A stretch of 64,000 nucleotides of DNA from JBLHZY01 sp050633265. GTDB taxonomy: Bacteria > Pseudomonadota > Alphaproteobacteria > Rhodobacterales > Rhodobacteraceae. The first letter of the stretch is position 1, and each line of letters begins with the position of its first letter. The translations under genes were made by a program, and so were the position numbers. Location: assembly GCA_050633265.1 (NCBI GenBank), contig JBOEGE010000001.1, forward strand, positions 372,001 to 436,000. Direction: 5' to 3'. Below the pieces are notes generated by a model. It was not told the origin of the DNA and searched no databases. It was given only the letters and a program-made list of their open reading frames with translations. Of the stretch, positions 26,210 to 35,884 are shown piece by piece.

Positions 26210-27540
26210 AGACGCCCGGCCAAAACGCTGTTCTCATCGCGGCGCCCATGTCCGGCAGCGGCAAAACCTGCATCACTCTAGGCCTGCTGCGCGCCCTTTC
26301 CCGGCGCAAATCCGGCCCCCATATCCGCGCCGCAAAATCCGGCCCCGATTATATTGATCCGCGCTTTCACGAGGCCGCTTGCGGCGCGCCTTGCCTCAAT
26401 CTGGATGCTTGGGCAATGGGGCGTACGCGCCTCCAATCCCTCGCCCGCGCCAATGCTGCCGCCGATGATCTGCTGATTATCGAGGGGGCCATGGGCCTGT
26501 TTGACGGCGCGCCGCCCTCGGGCAAAGGCGCCTGCGCCGATCTCGCGCGGCTCTTTCAAATCCCGGTAATCCTCGTGGTCGACGCCTCCCATATCGCCCA
26601 ATCCATCGCGCCGCTGATCGCAGGCTTTGCCCGCTTTGATCCCTCTCTCAATATCGCCGGCGTGATCCTCAACAAAGTCGGCTCGCCGCGCCACGAAACC
26701 ATGCTGCGCCGCGCCATTGCCGATGCCAAAGGCCCGCCCGTCCTTGGCGCAATCCCCCGCGATCCCCGCCTCAATCAGCCCTCGCGCCACCTGGGCCTTG
26801 TCCAAGCGTCCGAGCGCGCGGACCTTGATAGCTGGCTCGAAACAGCCGCCGATATCATCGAAGCCAACGTCGATCTCGCCGCCCTGCCAAGCGCCCCGCT
26901 GGCCCCGACCCAACCCGCCCAAGCCCGCACGCCGCTCTTCCCATTGGCCCAACATATCGCCATCGCCCGCGATCAGGCCTTTGCTTTCAGCTATCCGCAC
27001 CTGATCCAAGACTGGCGCGACGCGGGCGCACAAATCAGCTTCTTCTCGCCACTCAATGATGAGGCCCCCGCCAACGAGGCCGATCTTATCTATCTTCCCG
27101 GCGGCTACCCAGAGCTGCACGCAGGCCAAATCGCCGCCGCCAAGACCTTCCGCCAAGCGATGCAGGACGCCGCCCTTAAGACGCCAATCTACGGCGAATG
27201 CGGCGGCTATATGGTGCTTGGACAAGGGCTGATAGATGCGGGCGGCGCACGCCATGAAATGCTCGGCCTGCTCGACCTAGAGACAAGCTTTGAGCGCCGC
27301 AAATTGCACCTCGGCTACCGCGATCTTACCCCCACAAGCGATGCTGCGAACCCCTTCAAAGCCCCGCTCAAAGCGCACGAATTCCACTACGCCAGCACGA
27401 TCCACGCTCAAGGAACCCCGCTGCTTGAAGCCTTAGATGCCGAAGGCAATACGCTTGCCCCGATGGGCCTGATAAGCGGCAAAACCTGCGGCTCCTTTGC
27501 ACATATCATTGATTGCGCTGAACCCCATTCCAATTCCTGA
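26206..27540 (+). CDS. cobB: Cobyrinic acid a,c-diamide synthase
   Basis: 444 aa; ATP- and glutamine-dependent amidation of the a and c side chains of (hydrogeno)byrinic acid. The N-terminal P-loop APMSGSGKT is near residue 15, DLLIIEGAMGLFDG follows, and the C-terminal class-I amidotransferase carries the nucleophile Cys in YGECGGYMVLG and the closing His in FHYAS. It overlaps cobA by 4 bp, so translation is coupled. Confidence 0.94.
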   Translation: MKTPGQNAVLIAAPMSGSGKTCITLGLLRALSRRKSGPHIRAAKSGPDYIDPRFHEAACGAPCLNLDAWAMGRTRLQSLARANAAADDLLIIEGAMGLFDGAPPSGKGACADLARLFQIPVILVVDASHIAQSIAPLIAGFARFDPSLNIAGVILNKVGSPRHETMLRRAIADAKGPPVLGAIPRDPRLNQPSRHLGLVQASERADLDSWLETAADIIEANVDLAALPSAPLAPTQPAQARTPLFPLAQHIAIARDQAFAFSYPHLIQDWRDAGAQISFFSPLNDEAPANEADLIYLPGGYPELHAGQIAAAKTFRQAMQDAALKTPIYGECGGYMVLGQGLIDAGGARHEMLGLLDLETSFERRKLHLGYRDLTPTSDAANPFKAPLKAHEFHYASTIHAQGTPLLEALDAEGNTLAPMGLISGKTCGSFAHIIDCAEPHSNS

Positions 27541-27597
27541 TCGCACCGCGCGCTTTTGCGCCTTCCCAAGCCCGCGAAGCGCCGCTACTCATATCCA

Positions 27598-28821
27598 ATG
27601 AGCAATGCACAAAGCCAAATCCCCGCCGACAAAGCCGCCATGCGCAACGTCTGGATCCTCGTTGCGGCCCAAGCCTTTCTGGGCGCGCAAATGCCGATGC
27701 TGTTTACAATCGGTGGGCTGGCGGGCCAATCGCTCGCGACCAACCTGTGCTTTGCCACGCTGCCAATCTCGCTCATCGTGCTTGGCTCCATGCTCGCCGC
27801 AACGCCGCTCTCAAGCATCATGCAGAAATACGGGCGGCGCACCGGCTTTCTGATCGGCTCGGGCGCAGGCGCTCTTGGCGCGATCATTTCGGCCTATGGG
27901 CTTTATCAGGCGAGCTTTGCGATCTTCCTCGCAGGCTCGCTGCTCACCGGGGTCTATATGTCCGCCCAAGGCTTCTTTCGCTTTGCCGCCGCCGATACCG
28001 CCTCCGAGGCCTTTCGCCCCAAAGCGATCTCCTATGTCATGGCCGGCGGGCTTGCCTCGGCGATCATCGGGCCGCAGCTGGTGAAATCCACTTCTGATGC
28101 GCTGGTGATCCCGTTTTTGGGCAGCTATATCGCCGTTGTCCTGATCAATATCATCGGCTCGGGCCTGTTCTTTGGCCTCAAAATCCCCGCCCCTGAAGCC
28201 CCCGCCGCAGACGCCCCAAAGGGCCGCTCGCGCCTGGAGCTTTTGCGCACGCCGCGCGTGGCCGTGGCGATCATCTGCGCCATGGTTTCTTATGCGCTGA
28301 TGAACCTGGTGATGACCTCAACCCCGCTGGCCGTTGTGGGCTGCGGCTATGATCAAGGCAAAGCTGCGGATGTGGTCACAGCGCATGTGCTCGCGATGTT
28401 TATCCCAAGCTTTTTCACCGGCCATCTGATCGCTCGCTTTGGCGTCGAGCGGATCGTTGCCATCGGCCTTGCGATCCTTGCGAGCGCGGGCGTCGTCGGC
28501 CTTTCCGGGGTTGAGCTGCCGCAGTTCTTTGGCGCGCTCATCCTGCTTGGGATCGGCTGGAATTTCGGCTTTATCGGCGCAACAACCATGCTCGCTGGCG
28601 CTCATGCCCCCGAAGAGCGCGGCCGCGTGCAAGGCATGAATGACATGATCGTCTTTGGCTGTGTGACGCTGGCATCCCTTGCCTCGGGCGGCTTGATGAA
28701 TTGCTCAGGTGGAACAGCGCAGGAAGGCTGGACAGCGGTAAACCTTGCCATGGCGCCCTTCTTGATGCTGGCGGGCGGCGCGCTGATCTGGCTGGTGATG
28801 CAGCCAAAGAAAAAACGGTGA
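27598..28821 (+). CDS. MFS transporter
   Basis: 407 aa with about 12 hydrophobic segments. The loop 2-3 signature is recognisable as QKYGRRTGFLIGSGAGALGA. It is 57 bp after cobB on the same strand and could be read through from the cobA-cobB unit, but its substrate is unknown. ATG 27598 starts a hydrophilic leader before the first span. A link to cobalt or corrinoids is possible only by position. Confidence 0.85.
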   Translation: MSNAQSQIPADKAAMRNVWILVAAQAFLGAQMPMLFTIGGLAGQSLATNLCFATLPISLIVLGSMLAATPLSSIMQKYGRRTGFLIGSGAGALGAIISAYGLYQASFAIFLAGSLLTGVYMSAQGFFRFAAADTASEAFRPKAISYVMAGGLASAIIGPQLVKSTSDALVIPFLGSYIAVVLINIIGSGLFFGLKIPAPEAPAADAPKGRSRLELLRTPRVAVAIICAMVSYALMNLVMTSTPLAVVGCGYDQGKAADVVTAHVLAMFIPSFFTGHLIARFGVERIVAIGLAILASAGVVGLSGVELPQFFGALILLGIGWNFGFIGATTMLAGAHAPEERGRVQGMNDMIVFGCVTLASLASGGLMNCSGGTAQEGWTAVNLAMAPFLMLAGGALIWLVMQPKKKR

Positions 28822-28831
28822 TTTCAGTCAC

Positions 28832-30205
28832 TTAGGCGCGCTTTTTAAGCGTCAACCAAATGCCATCCTTGGCGCGCACCGTTAAATGCGCAACGGGCAC
28901 AGGCGGCGCACCATGGGCGCGCAACTCAAATGCGCCTACAATCATCGCAAGCAAAAGCGGCCCCTCGACCATGGCAAACCCGGCCCCCGTACAGACCCGC
29001 GGCCCCGCCGAAAACGGGATATAGGCATCGCGCAAACAGGCCTTGCCGTTCTCGGTTGCAAAGCGCTCTGGATCAAATTCATCCGGGCGCTCCCATATCC
29101 GCTCATGGCGCTGCAAGTGCCAAGCTGAGAGCACAATCTGCGCGCCCTTTGGCACGCGGCGCTCGCGAAATTCCTCCGGCTGTGCCGCCTCTCGCACCAT
29201 CATCGGCACGGGCGGATAAAGCCGCAATGCCTCGCGGAAAACATCCCGCGTGTAGCGCAGCTTGCTCAGATCGCCAAAGCTCGGATTGGGGCCAAACGCG
29301 GCGGCCTCCTCGGCCACCCGCGCCTGCGCCTCCTCGTTGGTGGCCAGCAGATAAAGCGCCCAAGCCAGCGCCGAGGCGCTTGTCTCGTGGCCAGCCAAAA
29401 AGAAGATCGCGACCTGATCGACCATCTCATCGGTGCTGAAAATGTCGCCGGTTTGGGGGTCAGCCGTTGTCATGATCTTGGTGGCCAAATCGTCGGGCGC
29501 ATCACCCGCTTTGATCTGTGCCATCCGCGCGGCCGTGAGTTTGGTGATGAGGCTGCGAATATTGCGCGCGGTGCGCTTGGTTTCGGCCTTGTGAAAGCGC
29601 GGGATCCAGCGCGGCAGCGGGATGAAGGCGGCGATATTGAGGATCGGTTGGGCGCGCTGGTAAAGGCGAAACTCAGAGAAAACTTGCGCGGCGATCTCAT
29701 GCTCAATCGGGATGGAAAACAGCGTGCGGAAAATCACATCCGCCGCCACATGGCTTGTCTGCGCCTCGATCTCAAGCGGTGCATCCTCGCCCGCCTCAAG
29801 CGCCCCAAGCCGCGCAACAGCCGCCTGCCCCGCAGCAACCATTGCAGGGAATGTATCGCGAATGCGCCCGCCTTCAAAAGCCGGATCAATGATCCGCCGC
29901 TGACGCTCCCATGTCTCGCCATTGGTCAGGAAAACCGAATTGCCAAGCAGCGGGCGCAGGCCTTCGCTGATCCGTGAAGACTTGGGAAAATCGCGCGGGC
30001 GCTCCTTTAGAACCGTGCGGATCAGCGCGGGCTGATTGATCATGAAAGAGCGGAAAAACGGGGTCTTAAACTCGGCCATCCAGGCGCGATAAAGCTTGGC
30101 CGGTTGGGCCGAGAGGATATCCTTGCGAAACAGCCGGACGTAATTGCGCAGGCTGGTTTTTTCGGGCCGCGAGGGCGGCTTTGGCGGCAGGTTTGGCGCG
30201 CTCAT
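28832..30205 (-). CDS. Cytochrome P450
   Basis: 457 aa haem-thiolate monooxygenase. The I-helix oxygen-activation motif AGHETSASAL, the K-helix EALR (ExxR) and the haem-ligand loop FSAGPRVCTG with its axial Cys near residue 405 are all present. Length and a class close to CYP4/CYP102-like fatty-acid hydroxylases are suggested by the motif style, but the subfamily cannot be assigned without a search. The start overlaps the upstream hydrolase gene by 4 bp. No ferredoxin or reductase partner is adjacent. Confidence 0.93.
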   Translation of the reverse strand: MSAPNLPPKPPSRPEKTSLRNYVRLFRKDILSAQPAKLYRAWMAEFKTPFFRSFMINQPALIRTVLKERPRDFPKSSRISEGLRPLLGNSVFLTNGETWERQRRIIDPAFEGGRIRDTFPAMVAAGQAAVARLGALEAGEDAPLEIEAQTSHVAADVIFRTLFSIPIEHEIAAQVFSEFRLYQRAQPILNIAAFIPLPRWIPRFHKAETKRTARNIRSLITKLTAARMAQIKAGDAPDDLATKIMTTADPQTGDIFSTDEMVDQVAIFFLAGHETSASALAWALYLLATNEEAQARVAEEAAAFGPNPSFGDLSKLRYTRDVFREALRLYPPVPMMVREAAQPEEFRERRVPKGAQIVLSAWHLQRHERIWERPDEFDPERFATENGKACLRDAYIPFSAGPRVCTGAGFAMVEGPLLLAMIVGAFELRAHGAPPVPVAHLTVRAKDGIWLTLKKRA

Positions 30206-31545
30206 TCGGCCATATCCGTATAGGGCGATGCGGCAATATCAATGCGGCTTTGCGAAGGTTTGCGGCCCTCATAGCGCTCAGCAAGCGAACGCGGGCCTGC
30301 GGTGATTTGGAAGTAATCGTAATCACCGGGCTTATCAAAAGCACATAGGTATTGGAAATGCAGCTTGAAAAAGCGCCAGCGCAGGGCGGCCCATGTTTCG
30401 GGCTGCAATGTCTTGGTGAAAGCGGCCGAGATGACCAGCGGCCAAAGCTTGCCGCCTTTCGGCTCGACCCCGCTCACCGCCACCGGATCACAAAGCGCAA
30501 AAGCACAGCCATCCCCGGGCGCAGTCACATCAATCCAAGTAAGCGCATCGCTTTGGCTCAGATCATGCAGATCGCGGCGTAGGCGCTGTGCTTTGGGCAG
30601 GAAAGACATCATCGGAATGACCTGCCCAAGCGAGAGAAAGCCAAGCTCTGGCCCGATTTTCGGCACGCGCCCCGCGCGGATCAGATCGGCCAGAATAGAG
30701 ACCGCCAGATGCGCGCCCGAGCTATGGCCAACGATCAAAACCTCGTCCACGTCTGAATTGAGCGCTTGCGCAATGGTATCGCCAAATTCCGCCATCCGCG
30801 CCTCAAGCGCCTCCGGGTTGGCGCCGCCCCATCGGGCCGAATAGGCGTAATCATGCATCAGATAATGGGCGAAAAACTTGCCGTCTTTGGCCTTGAACCA
30901 GGTGAGCAACCAATAGGCTGCATAGCCCCCCGCGCCCATCCCAATAAGCCAGGCCAGCCAGCCCAAAGCGCCCAGAAACACCCCGCCCTGCCAGCTTTGC
31001 GGCAGCGCGCTTAGCCCTGCATTGAGCGGCCAGAGCAGCAGCGCTTTGACGCTGAAAAACAGCCCAATTGCGAGCAAAGCTTGCAGGATCAGCATGCCAA
31101 CCGGATAAAGCGCCGCAATCACCGGCCCTTTGCGCAGCCACATCAAGCGGCGCAGCGCGCCGGTGGAAATATAGGTGTAGGCGGTGCGCACAAGCTGGCC
31201 ATACGTGGCCGCGATCCCGTGGCTCATCGAGCTGCGCACAATATCCGACCAGACCAGCACATCGACATCCGCTTGGATCTCTTCGCCCTCGATCTGTGCC
31301 CCCACATGCCAGCCATATTGCGCGCCGCCAGACTTTGGCGATAGCGCGATGTCATAGCCGGAAATCTCGCCCTGTCGCGCGCTTTCTTTGCGGTATAATT
31401 CGCGGTAGCGGCGCGGATGGATCGGATCATAGCCGGGGATATAAAAGACCTGCCGCTTGGCCACATCGCCGCGCCAAACGCCCCCATCATCCGCAGCGGC
31501 TAGGCTTTGCGGATCGGGTGAATTATCTTGATCTGGCGCACTCAT
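30202..31545 (-). CDS. Membrane-anchored alpha/beta hydrolase-like protein
   Basis: 447 aa. Residues ~150-180 and ~195-225 form two membrane segments; the C-terminal half contains the nucleophile elbow VGHSSGAHLAV typical of serine hydrolases. The N-terminus (FYIPGYDPIHPRRYRELY) is a conserved block of an uncharacterised family. GAGGGCAG precedes the ATG. Translational overlap with the P450 suggests that the two act in one pathway, for example on a lipid or hydrophobic ester. No substrate is known to me. Confidence 0.72.
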   Translation of the reverse strand: MSAPDQDNSPDPQSLAAADDGGVWRGDVAKRQVFYIPGYDPIHPRRYRELYRKESARQGEISGYDIALSPKSGGAQYGWHVGAQIEGEEIQADVDVLVWSDIVRSSMSHGIAATYGQLVRTAYTYISTGALRRLMWLRKGPVIAALYPVGMLILQALLAIGLFFSVKALLLWPLNAGLSALPQSWQGGVFLGALGWLAWLIGMGAGGYAAYWLLTWFKAKDGKFFAHYLMHDYAYSARWGGANPEALEARMAEFGDTIAQALNSDVDEVLIVGHSSGAHLAVSILADLIRAGRVPKIGPELGFLSLGQVIPMMSFLPKAQRLRRDLHDLSQSDALTWIDVTAPGDGCAFALCDPVAVSGVEPKGGKLWPLVISAAFTKTLQPETWAALRWRFFKLHFQYLCAFDKPGDYDYFQITAGPRSLAERYEGRKPSQSRIDIAASPYTDMAE

Positions 31546-31599
31546 ATCTGCCCTCGCATGCGCACAGTATACAGAGGAATTTGGGCAAAAATAGGGTGT

Positions 31600-32352
31600 T
31601 TAACCAAGCGCTTGCAGGAAAGGAAAGACTTCCAGCAGCCAATAGGAAAAGCGCGAAAACCCGCCCGTGAGCATCATCAAACCGATGGTCCAAAGCAGCA
31701 GGCCCATGATCCGCTCGATCCGCTCCATATGGCGCTTCATCCAGCCCATCAATCCGCGCAGCCGCGGGAAGAAGGCGGCCACGAGCAGGAAGGGAACGCC
31801 GAGCCCAATCGCATAAATCCCCAGCAGCATTGTGCCGCGCGCAACCGAGCTTTCTTCGGCTGCAAGCGTTAGGATCGCGCCGAGCTGCGGGCCGATGCAA
31901 GGCGTCCAGCCAAAGGCGAAAGCGAGGCCAAGGATATAGGCCCCAAAGGCGCTGCCGCCTTGATCGCCTGCGTCCATCCGAGCCTCGCGATTGAGAAAAC
32001 CGATCTTGATGATGCCAAGGAAATGCAGGCCAAAGATCATAATAACGATCCCCGCCGCGCCGGAAAAGATTTGCGAATTTCCGATGAAGAATTTGCCGAG
32101 CATCGAGGCGGTAAACCCGAGCAAGAGGAACACGGTTGAAAGGCCCAGAACAAAGAAAAGCGCGGGCAGGATTGGGCGGCGGCGGACCTCGCCTTCGCCG
32201 CTCAGCTCGCTCATCGTGATGCCGCTCATATAGGCCAGATAAGAGGGCACGATGGGCAGCACGCAGGGCGACAGGAACGAAATCATCCCGCCAAACATGG
32301 CGATGATCATCGCGGGCAAGAGGCCTGCATCGAGAAGATCTAATCCGAACAT
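31600..32352 (-). CDS. ccdA: Cytochrome c biogenesis protein CcdA
   Basis: 250 aa inner-membrane protein with six predicted spans that carries reducing equivalents to periplasmic thioredoxin-like proteins for cytochrome c maturation. The two redox cysteines are in LSPCVLPIVPSYLAY near residue 30 and GWTPCIGPQLGAIL near 160. AAAGGAAC precedes ATG 32352. It stands alone on the minus strand, divergent from the TusA-like gene. Confidence 0.92.
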   Translation of the reverse strand: MFGLDLLDAGLLPAMIIAMFGGMISFLSPCVLPIVPSYLAYMSGITMSELSGEGEVRRRPILPALFFVLGLSTVFLLLGFTASMLGKFFIGNSQIFSGAAGIVIMIFGLHFLGIIKIGFLNREARMDAGDQGGSAFGAYILGLAFAFGWTPCIGPQLGAILTLAAEESSVARGTMLLGIYAIGLGVPFLLVAAFFPRLRGLMGWMKRHMERIERIMGLLLWTIGLMMLTGGFSRFSYWLLEVFPFLQALG

Positions 32353-32500
32353 GGCGTTCCTTTGGGCCGTTGGATTTGGCCGAATTGGGGGCGCGGGCGG
32401 GCCCGCTTTGCTTGGTTCTAGCCTGTGTTGGCGCGCGCGTCACCCGACGGGTTGTCACATCTTGGTGGACAGGTTGAAACATCGCGATTATGCGACAGGG

Positions 32501-32719
32501 ATGAAATTTGCAATTGAGATCGATGCTTTGGGGCTTTTGTGCCCCCTGCCCGTTTTACGGCTGCGCAAAGCCTTGGCGGGCATGGCGCGCGGGGATTTGC
32601 TACGTATCGAAGCAGACGATCCCATGGCCGCAATCGACATCCCGCATTTCTGTGCTGAGGCGGGGCATGCGGTTATTTTTGCCGAGGCCCCTGTTTTTAT
32701 CGTTCAGGCACAATCTTAG
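32501..32719 (+). CDS. TusA-family sulfurtransferase
   Basis: 72 aa. The CPxP motif (LGLLCPLPVLRLRKAL) with its active Cys sits near residue 14, and the fold pattern beta-alpha-beta-alpha-beta-beta is evident. TusA proteins carry persulfide sulfur to tRNA thiolation, molybdenum cofactor or sulfur oxidation. The start is ATG 32501; upstream frame is not protein-like. Divergent from ccdA. The recipient pathway is not evident from context. Confidence 0.9.
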   Translation: MKFAIEIDALGLLCPLPVLRLRKALAGMARGDLLRIEADDPMAAIDIPHFCAEAGHAVIFAEAPVFIVQAQS

Positions 32720-32768
32720 GCCGGTTTGGCGCGCCTGAATTGAGCGCGCGATTGCTGTTGGGCCGGGA

Positions 32769-32970
32769 GCCTCCGGCGGGGATATTTGCGCAACTGTGAA
32801 ATGGCGGGGAGAGGTAGTGCGGGCGCGGGGTTTCTTGTGTGGGTTTGTGTGGCGCGCCGGATCTGGGCGCGCGCATGGTTTTGGGCTTGGGGCCTCCGGC
32901 GGGGATATTCGCGCAACTCTGAAATGGCGGGGAGAGGTAGTGCGGGCGCGGGGATTCTTGTGTGGGTTTG
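32769..32970 (+). repeat. Two 79-bp direct repeats carrying variant-A elements
   Basis: 32769-32847 and 32892-32970 are 79-bp copies with three mismatches, 123 bp apart. Each starts with GCCTCCGGCGGGGATATT and continues far beyond the usual element (AAATGGCGGGGAGAGG, then GTGCGGGCGCGGGG). The region from 32720 to 33040 has no gene: it holds these repeats and the rne terminator. Confidence 0.85.
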
Positions 32971-32988
32971 GGGGGTGTTTGGATGCGA

Positions 32989-33019
32989 AACGGGCGGCAG
33001 ATCCAATCTGCCGCCCGTT
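32989..33019 (-). terminator. Terminator of rne
   Basis: AACGGGCGGCAGAT (32989-33002) pairs perfectly with ATCTGCCGCCCGTT (33006-33019) around a 3-nt loop, 22 bp past the rne stop. The T-tract on the minus strand is short (TTTCG), so termination may be partial or may serve mainly as mRNA 3' protection. Confidence 0.7.
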
Positions 33020-33040
33020 GTATTTAGAGGGATTTAGAGC

Positions 33041-35884
33041 TTAGCGCGTGAGCGACCACCAGCCTTTTTTCTTGGGCTTATCCGCTTGGGCGGATTGGGG
33101 CGCGGGCTCGGCTTTGGGGGCCTCGGGCGCCGGCGCGGGTGTTTCAGCTTTTGCAGCGGGCGCTTTGGCTTTTGGGGCCTCGGGCGCGGCATCTGTTTCG
33201 GCCGGTTTTGGCTTGGCCCGTGACGCGCGGGGTTTGCGCGGTTTGGGCGCGGGTTTTTCCGCTGTATCCGCGCTTGCTTCTTTTGTTGCGGTTGCATCAG
33301 CCGGAGCGGCTTCAGCCACGGTTTCTGCATCGGCCTTTTTCACCCGCGGCTTGCGCTGGCGTTTGGGCTTTTCTGGGGCGGCCTCGGCTTCTGGAGCGGC
33401 TTGCGCGGGCGCTGCTGCGGCTTCAGCTGCGCTTTCAGGCGCGGCTTTTGGCTTGCGGGTTCTGGTCCGTTTGGGCTTGGGGGCCTCTTCTGTGGCGGAC
33501 TCTACAGCCGGTTCTGCGGGAGCCGGTTCTGCGGGAGCAGCATCAGATGTTGGCGCGCCTGTATCCTCGGATTTTTTGCGGCCACGGCCACCGCGCGAGC
33601 GGCTGCGTTTTGGCTTGGTTGGTTCTTCGCCCTCGGCGGCGGGGGTATCTGATGCATCGGATGCTTCAGCAGCGCCTTCACCGTTTTCAGAAGCGCCGTT
33701 ATCCGAAGCACTGTTTTCAGCACCATTCTCGCCGTTTTCACCATTGCCATTCTTGCGGCGGCGGCGGCGACGGCGGCGTTTGCGCGGCTGTTGATCGCCG
33801 TCTTCCCCATTGGAAGGCTCAACGCCAGAATTGCCATTCGCTTCGGCCTCGACCTTGGCTTCAAAGGCCTCATCCGCAGCAATCACCGCATCATCGATCT
33901 CATCCATCAGCGAGCTATCAACCGAGACAACCCCTGCCGTTGCTTCGCGCACAACACGGGTCGCGGTTTTGAACTTCTCGATGGAATAATCCGGCGAAAT
34001 CAAGAACGGATCGGCCTCAAGACGCACGGCCATACCGTAACGCGCCTCGATATGGGCGATATGTTCGCGCTTGTTGTTGATCAGGAAATTGATGATCGAC
34101 ACAGGCGCTTTGACCAGCACTTCGCGCGAACGGCGGCGCGTGCCCTCTTCTTCGAGCGCGCGAATGATGGTGAGCGCGAGATTGTCATCAGAGCGGATCA
34201 GGCCCGTTCCGTGACAATGGTTGCACGGCTGGGTCGTCGCTTCGAGCATGCCGGGGCGCAGGCGCTGGCGGCTCATCTCGAGCAGGCCAAAGCCGGAAAT
34301 ACGGCCCACTTGGATACGCGCGCGATCGGTTTTCAGCTTGTCTTTGAGCTTCTTTTCAACGGCGGAATTGTTGCGCCGCTCGTCCATGTCGATGAAATCG
34401 ATCACGATCAAACCCGCCAGATCGCGCAGGCGCATTTGGCGCGCCACTTCCTCGGCAGCCTCCAAATTGGTTTTGGTCGCGGTCTCTTCGATCGAGCCTT
34501 CTTTGGTGGCGCGGCCCGAGTTCACATCAACAGCAACAAGCGCTTCGGTGACATCAATCACGATATAGCCGCCGGATTTCAGCTGCACTGTCGGGTTGAA
34601 CATCGAGGCAAGGTAGCCCTCGACCTGAAAACGCGCAAAAAGCGGCAGGCTTTCCGAGTAATTCTTCACGTTTTTCGCATGCGACGGCATGATCATCTTC
34701 ATGAAGTCTTTGGCGGTGCGATAGCCCGCTTCGCCTTCAACGATCACCTCGTCGATATCGCGGTTATAAAGATCGCGGATCGAGCGTTTGATCAGATCGC
34801 CTTCTTCATAGATTTTCGCCGGCGCGATGCTCTTTAGCGTCAGGGCGCGGATCTGCTCCCAGAGGCGCTGAAGATACTCGTAATCGCGGCCAATCTCGCT
34901 TTTGGTGCGCTGTGCGCCGGCGGTGCGCACGATCAGACCTGCGCCATCGGGCACTTCGATCTCTTGCGCGATTTCTTTAAGCTTCTTGCGATCCGCGGCA
35001 TTGGTGATCTTGCGGGAAATCCCGCCACCGCGCGCCGTGTTGGGCATCAAAACGCAGTACCGGCCTGCGAGCGACAGATAGGTTGTGAGGGCTGCGCCTT
35101 TATTGCCGCGCTCTTCTTTGACCACCTGAATAAGAAGGATCTGGCGAACCTTGATCACTTCTTGGATTTTGTATTTGCGTGGGCGCGGCTTGCGCACTTG
35201 GCGAATTTCTTCGTTCACATCCTCATCCGCAACGGATTCGATGCTTTCATCGCGGTCCGTGGCTTGCAGCGGATCATCCTCATCCGCATCCTCTTCCCCG
35301 GCCTCATCCGCAGGCTCGGCCTCATCCGCCGCAGGTGTTTCAACCGGCGTTTCATGCACCGTGAACGCAGGCGATGTGCCCTCTTCTATGGGCGCATCCG
35401 TGGCATCCGTGGCATCCGTGGCCTCAGCCGCATCATCCGCCTCTTCGCCCAGATCAACAACATCCATCGCGCCAATCGCCGGGTCTTTCACCTCAACCGC
35501 ATCATCCGAAACACTCTCTTCGGCTTTGGCGCGGCCACGCCCCCCGCGCGAGCGGCGGCGCTTGGGCTTTTCCTCTTCTTCTTCCTGCGCTTTGGCATAG
35601 GCGCGCTCTTCGGCCATCAAAGCTTCGCGATCCGCAACCGGGATCTGATAGTAATCAGGGTGAATCTCAGAAAACGCGAGGAAACCGTGGCGATTGCCAC
35701 CGTAATCAACGAAAGCCGCCTGAAGCGACGGTTCGACCCGCGTAACTTTTGCTAGATAGATATTGCCAGCAAGCTGACGTTTGTTTTCGGATTCAAAATC
35801 GAACTCTTCGACCTTGTTTCCATCAACCACCACAACGCGCGTTTCCTCGGCGTGGGTGGCGTCGATAAGCATTTTCTTAGCCAT
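33041..35884 (-). CDS. rne: Ribonuclease E/G
   Basis: 947 aa endoribonuclease, core of the RNA degradosome. The catalytic half has the S1 domain (NIYLAKVTRVEPSLQAAFVDYG), DNase I-like acidic residues in LVAVDVNSGRAT and VIDFIDMDERRNN, and the Zn-link PCNHCHGTG. The S1 domain is split by an insert of about 135 residues, strongly acidic and Ala/Asp/Glu-rich, with a basic RRRSRGGRGRAK block; a 9-bp DNA repeat (ATDATDATDA) lies inside it. Such inserts are known in alphaproteobacterial RNase E. The C-terminal ~270 residues are disordered, with several basic patches (RKRRRRRRRRKNG). ATG 35884 starts MAKKMLIDATH. Confidence 0.95.
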   Translation of the reverse strand: MAKKMLIDATHAEETRVVVVDGNKVEEFDFESENKRQLAGNIYLAKVTRVEPSLQAAFVDYGGNRHGFLAFSEIHPDYYQIPVADREALMAEERAYAKAQEEEEEKPKRRRSRGGRGRAKAEESVSDDAVEVKDPAIGAMDVVDLGEEADDAAEATDATDATDAPIEEGTSPAFTVHETPVETPAADEAEPADEAGEEDADEDDPLQATDRDESIESVADEDVNEEIRQVRKPRPRKYKIQEVIKVRQILLIQVVKEERGNKGAALTTYLSLAGRYCVLMPNTARGGGISRKITNAADRKKLKEIAQEIEVPDGAGLIVRTAGAQRTKSEIGRDYEYLQRLWEQIRALTLKSIAPAKIYEEGDLIKRSIRDLYNRDIDEVIVEGEAGYRTAKDFMKMIMPSHAKNVKNYSESLPLFARFQVEGYLASMFNPTVQLKSGGYIVIDVTEALVAVDVNSGRATKEGSIEETATKTNLEAAEEVARQMRLRDLAGLIVIDFIDMDERRNNSAVEKKLKDKLKTDRARIQVGRISGFGLLEMSRQRLRPGMLEATTQPCNHCHGTGLIRSDDNLALTIIRALEEEGTRRRSREVLVKAPVSIINFLINNKREHIAHIEARYGMAVRLEADPFLISPDYSIEKFKTATRVVREATAGVVSVDSSLMDEIDDAVIAADEAFEAKVEAEANGNSGVEPSNGEDGDQQPRKRRRRRRRRKNGNGENGENGAENSASDNGASENGEGAAEASDASDTPAAEGEEPTKPKRSRSRGGRGRKKSEDTGAPTSDAAPAEPAPAEPAVESATEEAPKPKRTRTRKPKAAPESAAEAAAAPAQAAPEAEAAPEKPKRQRKPRVKKADAETVAEAAPADATATKEASADTAEKPAPKPRKPRASRAKPKPAETDAAPEAPKAKAPAAKAETPAPAPEAPKAEPAPQSAQADKPKKKGWWSLTR

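Noticed and set aside
33048..33794. Ala/Gly/Ser-rich frame antisense to the rne tail
   Set aside because: It is a by-product of the repetitive Ala/Pro/Lys codons of the disordered RNase E tail.
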